A stretch of DNA of 64,000 nt, taken from contig NZ_LXEY01000014.1 of NCBI RefSeq assembly GCF_001657475.1, forward strand, positions 1-64,000, read 5' to 3'. Origin of the DNA: Enteractinococcus helveticum (lineage in GTDB: Bacteria > Actinomycetota > Actinomycetes > Actinomycetales > Micrococcaceae). Below the pieces are notes generated by a model that saw only the letters and a program-made list of their open reading frames with translations, was not told the origin of the DNA and did not search any database. The position numbers were made by a program, and so were the translations under genes. Below are positions 1 through 7,779 of this stretch, one piece after another. Numbering within the stretch: the first letter of the stretch is position 1; each line of letters starts with the position of its first letter.

Positions 1-2
1 AA

Positions 3-98
3 TTCACCGGCCGCATCGGCGACCACGAAATCACCTTCCCGCCAGACATCACCCCCGGCGCAGCCCACATCCTGGACCGACTCAAGCTCACAACCTAA
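3..98 (+). CDS. C-terminal tail of a probable transposase (5' end outside window)
   Basis: An open frame enters from the left edge and ends at TAA (96-98), giving 31 residues with the tail ITPGAAHILDRLKLTT. The frame uses GC-rich third positions like a real gene. The tail resembles the C-termini of IS1634-type transposases, but too little is visible to assign a family. The neighbour supports the call: only about 14 bases after the stop, the sequence becomes the middle of an aquaporin gene, as expected at the right end of an insertion sequence. The right terminal repeat should lie within about 99-127. It could instead be the end of an unrelated gene at a deletion junction. Confidence 0.4.
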   Translation, partial: FTGRIGDHEITFPPDITPGAAHILDRLKLTT

Positions 99-111
99 AA
101 CGGGTCACTAA

Positions 112-300
112 ACTTGTGCAAGTCAGGTCAACCCAGCCCGTTCCATTGCCGCTGCGATTTATGGTGGGGGAGAGTCCTTGATGCAGCTGTGGGTCTTCCT
201 TATCTTCCCGGTCGTGGGTGCTGTGATCGCTGGACTACTCTTCCGTCCACTGCTCGATGGCGTCCAGGAAGCCAAATCAGCTCCGCTGGAAGAGCTCTAA
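112..300 (+). pseudogene. Aquaporin (AqpZ-like MIP channel), 3' fragment only
   Basis: Reading in the frame that ends at TAA 298-300 gives the C-terminal third of a major intrinsic protein channel. It contains the second NPA box (VNPARSIAAAIYGGGESL, from about 127) followed by the last transmembrane helix (QLWVFLIFPVVGAVIAGLLF). In AqpZ the same order is NPARS, about 17 residues, then the QLW helix. The first NPA box and helices 1-5 are absent, and an in-frame stop (109-111) lies just upstream of the fragment. The gene is therefore truncated, apparently by the element whose transposase ends at 98. An ATG at 181 is internal to the family and is unlikely to be a real start. Confidence 0.75.
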
Positions 301-315
301 CATTTACTTCCTCAA

Positions 316-354
316 ACTGTTCGGAACTCAACCGATGTTTGAGTTCCGAACAGT
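316..354. terminator. Bidirectional intrinsic terminator
   Basis: A perfect 16-bp stem (316-331 pairing with 339-354) with a 7-base loop lies between the aquaporin fragment (+) and the dehydrogenase gene (-), which converge here. T-rich stretches on both sides are weak. Confidence 0.7.
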
Positions 355-382
355 ACGTCTTATAACGATTGGCCTTACGGAG

Positions 383-1402
383 CTATCCAACGAGCTTTGC
401 TGCGGGTTGTTGAGCTAACTTCTTTGCTACAACAGCAGCACCGGCAGCTCCGACAAGTAGCCCGACCCCAATGATTTTCCTACGTCGCTGACGATGTTTT
501 CCATGCCATATTCCACGAACGGCTAGGGCATCACCACCAGCCCTCGATTCATAGAGGTTTCCTGAAGTATCGGGGGCAGAATGCTTGCGGGATAGATGAG
601 TTCGGTCGACCTGCAGCGCCATCAGACGTTCAGTAGCTCCCGGTGCGGCACGATGTCGTTTGATTATTTGTTTGGCTCCTGCACCCACAGCAATTTCTGA
701 TTTCGGTTTTACGGCCGCTTTGACGATGGCTTTAGCAATCGTTTCGGGCGGGTACACCGGTGGCATCGCTCGGACTTCACGTCCGCTGTAGTTGGCTGCC
801 CGACTAAATAGCGGAGTATCAACTGCGGGCGGCAGCACGTTTACGACGTGAATGTCTTGTTCTTTGGCCAGCCACAGTTCTGAACGCAGACTCACCGATA
901 GCGCACTCACGGCAGCCTTCGACATCGAATATGCTGCGGTAAATGGTTGGGGCACATTGGCCACGGAGGATGAGACGTTGATCAGCACGCCATGGCCCTG
1001 GTTTTTCATGTGGGAGATCGCAGTGCGACTGCCGTGTACATAACCCATGACGTTGGTCTCGAGCACCCGTTGGAAGTGATCCAGTGGCACGGTATCGACT
1101 GCTCCGAAGAGATGGACCGCTGCGCTGTTGACCCAAACATCAATCCGGCCAAAGCGTTCCATCGCATGCCGAGCCAACGCCTCAACAGCCTGTGCAGATG
1201 TTGTATCGGTCGGCACAGCTAGTGCCCTCACACCGAATTTGCGACATTCTTTGGCGGTCTTCTCTAATGCTTTTTCACCTCGGGCCGCCAGGACGACGTT
1301 GCTGCCAGCACGTGCAAATTGTCGAGCCGTGGCCCGACCAATACCGCTGGATGCGCCGGTGATCACCACAACGGCATCCTTGAGCCGAACCTTCGATTTC
1401 AT
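383..1402 (-). CDS. SDR-family oxidoreductase with C-terminal membrane-like extension
   Basis: A 339-residue short-chain dehydrogenase. The Rossmann glycine motif TGASSGIG lies at about residues 15-22, the NSAA motif near 92, and the catalytic Tyr-Lys pair in YSMSK near 158. It should oxidise or reduce a small alcohol/ketone with NAD(P)H; the substrate cannot be read. After the usual 250-residue core comes an unusual basic tail (HRQRRRK) followed by a hydrophobic glycine/alanine-rich segment (IIGVGLLVGAAGAAVV), which may anchor the enzyme to the membrane. The gene starts 32 bases after the OBAP-family gene on the same strand, so the two probably form an operon. It ends at TAG. Confidence 0.88.
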   Translation of the reverse strand: MKSKVRLKDAVVVITGASSGIGRATARQFARAGSNVVLAARGEKALEKTAKECRKFGVRALAVPTDTTSAQAVEALARHAMERFGRIDVWVNSAAVHLFGAVDTVPLDHFQRVLETNVMGYVHGSRTAISHMKNQGHGVLINVSSSVANVPQPFTAAYSMSKAAVSALSVSLRSELWLAKEQDIHVVNVLPPAVDTPLFSRAANYSGREVRAMPPVYPPETIAKAIVKAAVKPKSEIAVGAGAKQIIKRHRAAPGATERLMALQVDRTHLSRKHSAPDTSGNLYESRAGGDALAVRGIWHGKHRQRRRKIIGVGLLVGAAGAAVVAKKLAQQPAAKLVG

Positions 1403-1434
1403 CTATGCCTCCTAGCGGTGTCGAAGCGGTTGAC

Positions 1435-2187
1435 CTACTCTTGCATTTCCATGTAGTCCAGCGAAGTCTGAGCGGTTTGTCCACTTTCCCAAGCATTCGC
1501 ACCGGGTTGCACCATTGGTGTGGGAATGTCCTCACGCTGTTGCCGGATCTTCTGTGTTGAAATCCCCAGCGTCCGGTCGCGATGCTGCAGGAGGTCTTCG
1601 CGCAGCTGACCATCAGCAGTGAAACCCATCATCAACTGTGGAATACCGTACGGAAAGTCTTCGCGATCGTATTGCCAGGTATGGAAGGTTTTGCCGTAGG
1701 TGGTTACGAGATCTTCAAAATACGCGTGCTCTGCCAGTTGTGGGACGCCGGGTGCAACGAGCGCACCGGATTTCACTTCATAGTGGTGACTGTGCCACAG
1801 CTGCTTTTCGTCTTCGTCGAGTGTTTTGAACCGCTCTTCGCTAATGATGTATTCGATACCGATTAGCCGCGCATCGGGTTCGTTGCTATCGAAGATCACG
1901 CACTGGTGCAGGTCATGGCGCAGATGAATACAAAAGTGTGTGGCTTCGACTTGGCGGCCCCTATCGTCTGCGTAGAAGTGGAAGCCATTGAGATAGGTGC
2001 TCATAGCATCTAGTGGGTATTTATGTTGCATCAGATTCGAGCTGATATCCAACATGCGGTGTTTGATCGGGTGACCCTGACTAATTTTGGCGGTGGTCAT
2101 AACTTTCTGGCCAGCGATAATTCCGGCTGCGGTTGCTGCGCCTGCCGCAATCCCGAGGCCAATACTTTTCAGATAATTCTGTCCCAT
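1435..2187 (-). CDS. OBAP/DUF1264 family protein
   Basis: A 250-residue protein of the oil body-associated protein (DUF1264) family. Family hallmarks are visible: HFCIHLRHDLHQCVIFDS, then ARLIGIEYIIS, LWHSHHYEVKSG and TYGKTFHTWQ. Plant members sit on oil bodies; the role of bacterial members is not established. The N-terminus (SIGLGIAAGAATAAGIIAG) is a glycine/alanine-rich hydrophobic stretch that could be a membrane anchor or uncleaved signal. The gene precedes an SDR gene that also has a hydrophobic tail, suggesting both may work at a membrane or lipid surface; that is inference. Length is normal for the family. Confidence 0.85.
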   Translation of the reverse strand: MGQNYLKSIGLGIAAGAATAAGIIAGQKVMTTAKISQGHPIKHRMLDISSNLMQHKYPLDAMSTYLNGFHFYADDRGRQVEATHFCIHLRHDLHQCVIFDSNEPDARLIGIEYIISEERFKTLDEDEKQLWHSHHYEVKSGALVAPGVPQLAEHAYFEDLVTTYGKTFHTWQYDREDFPYGIPQLMMGFTADGQLREDLLQHRDRTLGISTQKIRQQREDIPTPMVQPGANAWESGQTAQTSLDYMEMQE

Positions 2188-2330
2188 GTCGCGACTCTAC
2201 CGACTGCGCATAGGTATAGAAATAGGTCCCAGATATCGAAATGATTCAATACAAAATAGATGATCCGACTGTGCATACTCGCTGAATGGTCAGCTGCGAC
2301 GCAGCAACTTTTGTTGCACAAGCATTCGAC

Positions 2331-3002
2331 CTAGTTTCGAAGGCTAGGACGTCTCAAGAGAACCTGTTCTACACGAGAGATGCCCTTCAGCATCTGTTCG
2401 GCTCGGATATCAACGTACCGTGCGACAAGAAAAATATCTGAAAGATGCTGATTTGAAGCCTGGTGAAAGATTGGTTCGTGGTGGGCTACTCTATTGCGCA
2501 GCTCGTTTATTCGTGTCGTGACTTGCTCTAATTGGTGTCTATCTCGTAGATGTCGCGGAACTCCTTGCAACTGTGGCGAAATGAGCGGCCATATCGTCGT
2601 CTTATATCGTTTCTCGAGGAGAAAACGCTAGAAACCGAACGAGAACCCGGCTACCACCTTGCCTGGATATTCAAACTGTTGGTCTCGTGTTGCGCGGCGT
2701 ATGGCTGATCGGATGTCGCGTTGAGCATGTGCAGAGAAAGGATAGGCGGAATCTTGATACCAACGCCCTCCAACGCTATGAGGAGCTAGAGCTGAATGGA
2801 ATACGTTTCGTAGTAGGACTTCTGCGTGTCCGACTATTTCAAAATAGGCTGCGGATAATTCAGCATTCCACAAATACAGTTCTGTGGTTGGCGCGTCGGC
2901 AGCACGGTACCGGTTTAATCGCTCGGTACTGACCCACTGTTCTAACAAGGACTCATCAGGTGTGAACATTGAATTCTCTGCATCGCATGATCGTGTTAGC
3001 AT
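2331..3002 (-). pseudogene. Abi-family protein (abortive-infection type) with one amber codon
   Basis: Two open segments lie in exactly the same frame, separated by one TAG codon (2628-2630). Ignoring that codon gives 223 residues, normal for Abi-like (AbiD/AbiF) proteins. The first part has ELYLWNAELSAAYFEIVGHAE and LRN; the second has RINELRNRVAHHEP, the family's conserved RN...HHEP motif. The stop falls in SFGF*RFLLEKRY, where relatives have a conserved tryptophan (SFGFWRFL), so a single TGG-to-TAG change explains it. The gene stands alone on its strand. ATG 2969 is an alternative start. Whether the truncated 124-residue product has any function is unknown; loss of a phage-defence function is the simplest reading. 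Confidence 0.82.
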
Positions 3003-3307
3003 TTACCTGAAAGCTCCGGAACGATCCCTGCCCTGAAAAATTGGGTATATCGCCGGAGTTACTGTTTTTCGGCGTTAAACAGTAATCAGGTCTGCATCTA
3101 TGCTTATCAGGTTCATAGTATGGAAAAGCGCGCTATATCCTGGTCTGTGGAAAACTTGTAGGAGCAAATGGCGGATCCCTCACTTCGTCCTCTTCCTCGA
3201 GATCAGTTACCCTCGACTGGGATAGCGTTGCGAGAATACTTTCTAGTTCTTGGTTTCCACCTATGCACGGAGTGCTATTTTCTCGACTCTGCAATGTACC
3301 AAAGAGA
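3003..3307. other. Non-coding stretch with one inverted repeat
   Basis: No convincing gene was found here. An inverted repeat (TTACTGTTT at 3059-3067, AAACAGTAA at 3077-3085) sits about 60-80 bases upstream of the Abi-family gene and could be an operator or a hairpin. Confidence 0.4.
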
Positions 3308-3340
3308 GACGGTGCGCTCCCACTTGGGGAACGCACCGTC
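3308..3340. terminator. Hairpin terminator after the acidic-protein gene
   Basis: A 9-bp stem GACGGTGCG (3308-3316) pairs with CGCACCGTC (3332-3340). It lies downstream of the minus-strand gene ending at 3417 and is followed on that strand by TCTCTTT. Confidence 0.6.
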
Positions 3341-3416
3341 CTAACACTACAGAGTCGACCTGAGACCTCAGTCGACCTGAATCCTTGGCTTCGTGCAGTT
3401 ATTCTCCGAAATCGTC

Positions 3417-3710
3417 TCATTCATCGTCGTTGGACGTTTCTTCATTCATTGGTCCCGAATCGTCAGTTTCGCCTTCTTCGGGATTGGTATCGGGGTCTTC
3501 GCCCTGTTCTGTGCCGGTGGCGCCGTCGTCATCCAGCGGGGTGCCACTTTGATCAGGCTGGTTGGCGTCGTCTTCGAATTCATCGAACTGTTCGGTGGTG
3601 GGCTCTTCCTCGACCGGGCTGGTGTCGTCGTCGGCACCGCAGGCACTGGGCGTGATGGCTAACAGGGCAGAACCGAGTAGGGCGGCGGATTTTTCCCATG
3701 GTGTTTTCAT
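3417..3710 (-). CDS. Small secreted acidic low-complexity protein
   Basis: A protein of 97 residues. The start ATG at 3710 is chosen because AGGAG lies 5 bases upstream; a GTG at 3716 would overlap that site. The N-terminus is a signal peptide-like segment (MKTPWEKSAALLGSALLAITPSACG) with a cysteine after PSA, a poor lipobox, so lipid attachment is uncertain. The rest is almost entirely Asp, Glu, Gly, Pro, Thr and Asn and is predicted to be disordered and strongly negative. No domain is recognised. Such proteins may bind cations or lie in the cell envelope, but that is a guess. It lies beyond the met genes on the same strand and has its own ribosome binding site. Confidence 0.6.
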   Translation of the reverse strand: MKTPWEKSAALLGSALLAITPSACGADDDTSPVEEEPTTEQFDEFEDDANQPDQSGTPLDDDGATGTEQGEDPDTNPEEGETDDSGPMNEETSNDDE

Positions 3711-3900
3711 GAGCACTCCTTTCGCTGTGCAGTTACCTCAACTGCAAGGCGATTGTGTTCAGCTGTTGTTGGGACATGGTGAATTTCACCGTATGCCGTT
3801 GTCTTTCAGTACAACACGCGCCCGAAATGTGGGTCAATGTGCGATCGGTGACGGTGTTGAGTTGTCCTACCGTGCTGACGAGTAAGTGCAGTTAAACAAC

Positions 3901-3941
3901 CGGCGCGGTACCTGCCACATTGTTGGACAGATACCGCGCCG
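3901..3941. terminator. Terminator of the metNIQ operon
   Basis: A perfect 10-bp stem CGGCGCGGTA (3901-3910) / TACCGCGCCG (3932-3941) lies 20 bases beyond the metQ stop, followed on the minus strand by GTTGTTTAAC. Confidence 0.7.
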
Positions 3942-3961
3942 TGCGTGCGTAGTGTGAGGGC

Positions 3962-4828
3962 TTACTCGCTTGGAGTGGCCGGGATGATCTCACCTTCGGG
4001 CCAGGTTTCGGTGATGTAGTCTGCGACCTCTTGGGAGTGCAGCAGTTCATCGAGTTTCTGGATGGCTTCGTTGCCGTCGTTGGAGGTGTTCCATGCCAGA
4101 ACGTTGGCGTATGGGGAGTCGTCGGCTTCTTCAACGATCAGCGCGTCGTTGACGTCCAGGCCGGCTTCGAGGAAGTAGTTGCCGTTGATGATTGCGGCAT
4201 CGATTGCGGCGTCGTCCACAACCTGGGCCAGGATTTCTGGTGGGTTCTCTTCGAATTTCAGACCCATGGGGTTCTGTTCTTCAGTCAGTGTCAGGGCTGC
4301 GGAGTCGCCGTCGATGTTTTCTAATAAGCCGACGGCTTCGAGCAGCAGTAGGGCGCGTGGCTGGTTGCCGGCGTCGGAGGTAATACCGATGGTGGAGCCT
4401 TCGCCGATGTCTTCGACGTTGTCATGCTGGGAGGAGAACAGCGCGTAGGGTTCAATGTGCACGCCCTCGCCGTGGGAGATCTCGTAGCCGTGGTCTTCGA
4501 TCTGCTGTTCCAAGAATGGGATGTGCTGGAAGTAGTTGGCGTCCAGGTTGCCTTCGTCCATCTGACGGTTTGGCAGCTGGTAGTCATCGAATTCCACGAT
4601 TTCAATTTCCAGGCCGGCATCGGAGCCGAGTTCTTCGGAAACGTACTGCAGAATCTGACCGTGGGGGACCGGGGTCGCGCCGACGGTCAGGGTGGTGACA
4701 CCATCTTCGTTGGCGGTGGGGCCTTCAGCCTCTTCGGATCCGCCACCGCATGCGGCCAGCACCAGGGCTGATGCCGCAGCAAGACCGGTGAGAGCCAACC
4801 GGCGTGAGGTGCGTGATGATTTGAACAT
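3962..4828 (-). CDS. metQ: Methionine ABC transporter substrate-binding lipoprotein
   Basis: An NlpA/MetQ-type lipoprotein of 288 residues, the extracellular receptor of a methionine importer. A signal peptide ends in the lipobox LVLAAC, followed by GGGS. Family features include VGATPVPHGQILQ near the mature N-terminus, ANYFQHIPFLE, and the ligand-pocket segment around GITSDAGNQPRAL. The start at 4828 is preferred over ATG 4843 because AGGAG lies between them, 5 bases before 4828. The gene is last in a metN-metI-metQ operon, 55 bases after metI. Related MetQ proteins bind D- and L-methionine; the exact ligand here is inferred from operon structure. Confidence 0.93.
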   Translation of the reverse strand: MFKSSRTSRRLALTGLAAASALVLAACGGGSEEAEGPTANEDGVTTLTVGATPVPHGQILQYVSEELGSDAGLEIEIVEFDDYQLPNRQMDEGNLDANYFQHIPFLEQQIEDHGYEISHGEGVHIEPYALFSSQHDNVEDIGEGSTIGITSDAGNQPRALLLLEAVGLLENIDGDSAALTLTEEQNPMGLKFEENPPEILAQVVDDAAIDAAIINGNYFLEAGLDVNDALIVEEADDSPYANVLAWNTSNDGNEAIQKLDELLHSQEVADYITETWPEGEIIPATPSE

Positions 4829-4883
4829 GTGTACTCCTGACATGGTTTTTTGTCTTGTGACCGTGCGCTGGTGTTAGCGCGGT

Positions 4884-5564
4884 TCAGCGGTGGTCAACAG
4901 CCGCTACTATTTTATCGCCAATCCATTGAATCAGTTGGACCCCAATGACCATGACGACGATGGTCACGATCATGACCTGGGAATCAAAGCGCTGGTAGCC
5001 GTAGTTATAAGCCAGCCGTCCCAGACCGCCGCCACCGATCAACCCGGCCATTGCCGAGTAGCCAATCAGCACCACGGTGGTGTTGGTGATTGCCGAGATC
5101 AACCCGGGCAGGGCTTCGGGTAAGAAGACTTTGGAAACGATCTGGCCGTTGGACATGCCCATGACCTGAGCGGCGTCCACGGTGCCGGAGGGGACTTCGC
5201 GCAGTGCGGTTTCTACCAGGCGAGCAAAGAACGGGGCGGTGGCAATGGTCAGTGAGACCGTTGCGGCAATCGGTCCGATCGATGTGCCAATGAGCCACTG
5301 GGTAAATGGAATCAGCGCCACCATCAAGATCGCATACGGGATCGAGCGGGTGATGTTCACGATGATCGACGACAAGATGATATACAGCACGCGCATCGGT
5401 GCCAGCCCGCCGGGGCGGGTCAGGTGCAAAATGATGCCGATAACCCCACCGATAATCACCGTGGCAACACCGGCGATGGCGACCATCACAATGGTCTCCC
5501 AGATTGCTTCGGGCAGCGCGGTCTGTAGTGCGCGGTTGTTCAGGAGTTCTTCAAACCAGTTCAT
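4884..5564 (-). CDS. metI: Methionine ABC transporter permease
   Basis: A membrane permease of 226 residues, MetI type. About five transmembrane segments are visible, beginning at WETIVMVAIAGVATVIIGGVI. The cytoplasmic EAA loop that contacts the ATPase is present (ETALREVPSGTVDAAQVMG). Its start overlaps the metN stop by 4 bases (ATGA), indicating translational coupling. Together with MetN and MetQ it should form the MetNI importer in the cytoplasmic membrane. Length matches the family. Confidence 0.93.
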   Translation of the reverse strand: MNWFEELLNNRALQTALPEAIWETIVMVAIAGVATVIIGGVIGIILHLTRPGGLAPMRVLYIILSSIIVNITRSIPYAILMVALIPFTQWLIGTSIGPIAATVSLTIATAPFFARLVETALREVPSGTVDAAQVMGMSNGQIVSKVFLPEALPGLISAITNTTVVLIGYSAMAGLIGGGGLGRLAYNYGYQRFDSQVMIVTIVVMVIGVQLIQWIGDKIVAAVDHR

Positions 5565-6565
5565 GCTTGGACTCCTTGCTTGGCGCGTACACGTACGGAG
5601 AATCCGTGGCGGGCCAGGGTGGCTTCGATACCGGTCAAGTTAATGGGCTTGTCACTGTTGATGCCCAGCAGATAGTGGGCAAATCGGGTGCCGCTCAGGG
5701 TTTCAATATTGGCTGCGGCAATGTCCACCGTCACCGGGTTCTCGGCGGCAATGGTCGTGCCGATCGGGGTATTGACCGCATCAGCCTTGCCCACTACCTC
5801 AATGACCAGATCGGCGGTGACTTCATCATGTGTTGGCAGCGGCAACAGCGACCTCGACAGCTGAGAGTTCACGTCGCCTGCCACCTCGGAGAGTTTGCCG
5901 GATTCCAAAATCTTGCCGGCATCCAGTAGCGACACCGAGTCGCACAGGTTTTTGACCACTGACATTTCGTGGGTAATGATCACCACAGTCAGATTCAGAC
6001 GCTCAGCAACCGAGCGAATCAGATTCAAAATGCCCTCGGTGGTATTGGGATCCAGTGCCGACGTTGGTTCATCGCACAGCAGTACATCCGGATCAGCAGC
6101 CAGGGCCCGGGCAATGCCCACGCGCTGACGCTGCCCACCCGATAATTGGGCAGGGTAGGTATCTTCCAGACCGTTCAGCCCTACGAGTTCAATCAACTCG
6201 ATGGCCTTGGCACGGCGCTCAGCCTTCTTCGTGTTGACGATCTCCAGTGGCATCGCCACATTCTCAGCAACGGTACGCGAGGACAACAGGTTTGCGTGTT
6301 GAAACACCATGCCAATCCGACGGCGCGCATTGCGCAGTTCGGTATCGGACACCGCGGTGAGATCCTGACTGCCCACAATGACCTGGCCCTTGGTGGGGCG
6401 ATCCAACAGGGTCAGGCATCTGACCAGGGTAGATTTACCCGCACCCGAACGGCCGATAATCCCGTGGATTTCGCCGTCGTCAATATCTAAATTGATGTCG
6501 TCGATGGCCACGACATCCCTGGTGGGCTGTCGATACACCTTGGTAAGCTCTCGAACGGAAATCAT
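5561..6565 (-). CDS. metN: Methionine ABC transporter ATP-binding protein
   Basis: An ABC ATPase of 334 residues. Walker A GRSGAGKS lies at about residues 38-45, signature LSGGQRQR near 140, Walker B LLCDEP followed by the D-loop, and an H-loop in IITHEMSV. After the 240-residue ATPase core comes an ACT-like C-terminal domain (NIL/C2 domain), which in known MetN proteins binds methionine and inhibits transport. An AAGGA ribosome site precedes ATG 6565. The gene is first in metNIQ. The promoter region carries three GACTCAG repeats that may be operators (see 6593-6635). Confidence 0.94.
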   Translation of the reverse strand: MISVRELTKVYRQPTRDVVAIDDINLDIDDGEIHGIIGRSGAGKSTLVRCLTLLDRPTKGQVIVGSQDLTAVSDTELRNARRRIGMVFQHANLLSSRTVAENVAMPLEIVNTKKAERRAKAIELIELVGLNGLEDTYPAQLSGGQRQRVGIARALAADPDVLLCDEPTSALDPNTTEGILNLIRSVAERLNLTVVIITHEMSVVKNLCDSVSLLDAGKILESGKLSEVAGDVNSQLSRSLLPLPTHDEVTADLVIEVVGKADAVNTPIGTTIAAENPVTVDIAAANIETLSGTRFAHYLLGINSDKPINLTGIEATLARHGFSVRVRAKQGVQA

Positions 6566-6592
6566 GGTGTCCTTATGAACGGTTTACTTGTT

Positions 6593-6635
6593 GACTCAGT
6601 ATAAACACTGGCAGACTCAGACAGCGTAGACTCAG
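6593..6635. promoter_or_regulatory. Triple GACTCAG repeat over the probable metNIQ promoter
   Basis: GACTCAG occurs three times as direct repeats at 6593-6599, 6614-6620 and 6629-6635. On the minus strand a good -10 hexamer TATACT (6603-6598) lies about 33 bases before metN and touches the first repeat, so the copies span the -10 to -35 area. This fits a repressor site responding to methionine or SAM, but no known consensus is matched. No SAM riboswitch fold was seen. The plus-strand DUF3151 gene starts 30 bases after the last copy. Confidence 0.45.
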
Positions 6636-6664
6636 CCCTATTGGCTTAGCGGAAGGAAATAAAC

Positions 6665-7090
6665 GTGTCGTCACTCATTGGCAAGAATCTGATGGAACCA
6701 GAACCAACCTTGCTGCCCGAAGAACCCGAGGTCAAGGCTCGCTACAATGCTGGCGATCTGCCCGAGGAAATTGCCCAACGTTTCCCCGCCTCCTCACTGG
6801 CCTGGGCTATGGCCTCCGAAGATGCTTGGGACGACGGACGCGAGCTGGAATCTTATGCCTATGCTCGCGTTGGTTACCACCGCGGCCTGGACTCGCTGCG
6901 CGGAGCCGGATGGAGGGGGACCGGCCCGATCCCATGGAGCCACGAACCAAACCGCGGTTTCCTGCGCGCACTGTACGCACTGGGCCGAGCAGCTGCGGCC
7001 ATTGGCGAAACCGACGAGGTTGACCGCATCACCAAGTTCTTGAACGATTCGGACCCAACTGCTTCCGAACAGATCGAAGCCGCAAAGTAG
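6665..7090 (+). CDS. DUF3151 family protein
   Basis: A 141-residue protein that matches the actinobacterial DUF3151 family from start to end: PEPTLLPEEPEVKARY, then RFPASSLAWAMASEDA, YAYARVGYHRGLDSLRGAGW and PWSHEPNRGFLRALYALGRA. The function is unknown. The GTG start at 6665 is preceded by GGAAGGA with good spacing. It is divergent from metNIQ and shares its intergenic region, and it is followed 9 bases later by a small HhH protein, probably in the same transcript. No membrane segment or signal peptide. Confidence 0.88.
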   Translation: MSSLIGKNLMEPEPTLLPEEPEVKARYNAGDLPEEIAQRFPASSLAWAMASEDAWDDGRELESYAYARVGYHRGLDSLRGAGWRGTGPIPWSHEPNRGFLRALYALGRAAAAIGETDEVDRITKFLNDSDPTASEQIEAAK

Positions 7091-7099
7091 GAGCCCGTT

Positions 7100-7315
7100 A
7101 TGGCCACACCGGATGTTCGTCCTGTAGGAGACCTGCCCGATGCTATCGGTAAGACGGTGGCTCGCGAGTTGCAACTAGCCGGTGTGGATTCCTTAACGAA
7201 GGTTAGCCTGCATACCGAAAAGGAGCTTTTGGCCCTGCATGGCGTGGGGCCAAAAGCTCTCCGTATCCTGGCTGAAGCACTGGTTGAGAGGAATCTCGGC
7301 TTTCGTCAGGAATAA
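7100..7315 (+). CDS. Small helix-hairpin-helix protein
   Basis: A 71-residue protein. Residues from about 10 to 65 form a helix-hairpin-helix fold like the C-terminal domain of the RNA polymerase alpha subunit: DLPDAIGKTVARELQLAGV, then LHGVGPKALRILAEAL, where LHGVGPKA is the glycine hairpin that contacts DNA or protein. It is a whole gene, not a fragment, and such stand-alone HhH proteins occur widely in actinobacteria without known function. It lies 9 bases after the DUF3151 gene, with GGAG nearby (7090-7093), so the two are probably co-transcribed. Confidence 0.75.
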   Translation: MATPDVRPVGDLPDAIGKTVARELQLAGVDSLTKVSLHTEKELLALHGVGPKALRILAEALVERNLGFRQE

Positions 7316-7375
7316 TACGACGTAAATACGTTCGGCAGGCATTGGTATTCTCGGATCTCCACGAAAGAAATTAGA

Positions 7376-7513
7376 TCACTCATACTGCCGCTTGATCCGA
7401 TCCCAAACTTCTGCGGAAATTAGTTTGTCATTTGGGTTTGCAGTCCGAGCTGCTAGCCGCTGCTCCACCAGTGTTGCTTCTTCAGGGGTCACTGGTAATT
7501 CATCAAACTGCAT
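7376..7513 (-). CDS. 45-residue partner of Phd, RelB/addiction-module-like tail
   Basis: The preferred start is the ATG at 7513, which lies inside the last codons of the Phd gene (11-base overlap). The product of 45 residues begins MQFDELPVTPEEA and ends LISAEVWDRIKRQYE. The C-terminal WDRIKRQ pattern resembles the end of small addiction-module antitoxins (EEVxxRI type). No PIN, Doc, RelE or Txe toxin follows; the next 60 bases are empty. It may be a second small component of the module or a remnant. Confidence in function is low, though the overlap suggests real translation. Confidence 0.45.
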   Translation of the reverse strand: MQFDELPVTPEEATLVEQRLAARTANPNDKLISAEVWDRIKRQYE

Positions 7514-7742
7514 CGTCGAAACTCTCTGCGATCTTTTGAGAATACAAAGTGTCGTAGTTTTCGGGGATATGACCTTGTCCCGCGAGAAATCCTGTCCGTG
7601 CGACTTTCTCTTCAGCCCCGACGCGTACAAGTTTCACCATCGGTTTGCCCGCTTTAGTGATCGTAATCTGCTCGCCGGCTGCCGCTGCGTCAAGAAGACG
7701 CGACAACTTCCTCTTTGCCTCATGCAAATTAACCGTTCGCAT
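7503..7742 (-). CDS. Phd/YefM-type antitoxin
   Basis: A 79-residue protein starting MRTVNLHEAKRKLSRLLDAA, the classic Phd/YefM N-terminal DNA-binding fold, followed by GEQITITKAGKPMVKLVRV, the conserved second beta strand region. The C-terminal part that binds a toxin is short (FLAGQGHIPENYDTL, typical of Phd antitoxins paired with VapC-like PIN toxins). No PIN-domain gene follows; the adjoining gene codes for only 45 residues. The antitoxin is therefore an orphan, or its toxin lies elsewhere. Known Phd proteins repress their own promoter. Confidence 0.8.
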   Translation of the reverse strand: MRTVNLHEAKRKLSRLLDAAAAGEQITITKAGKPMVKLVRVGAEEKVARTGFLAGQGHIPENYDTLYSQKIAESFDDAV

Positions 7743-7779
7743 ACTTCCTCACTCAGTCAAAATTTCTGAGGAGGGGTAT

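Noticed and set aside
3133-3420. A 95-residue minus-strand frame
   Set aside because: It overlaps a terminator hairpin, has no ribosome site and no recognisable domain.
6566-6664. SAM riboswitch before metNIQ
   Set aside because: The leader is only about 30-100 bases and has no pairing like a SAM-I or SAM-II fold; direct repeats fit a protein operator better.
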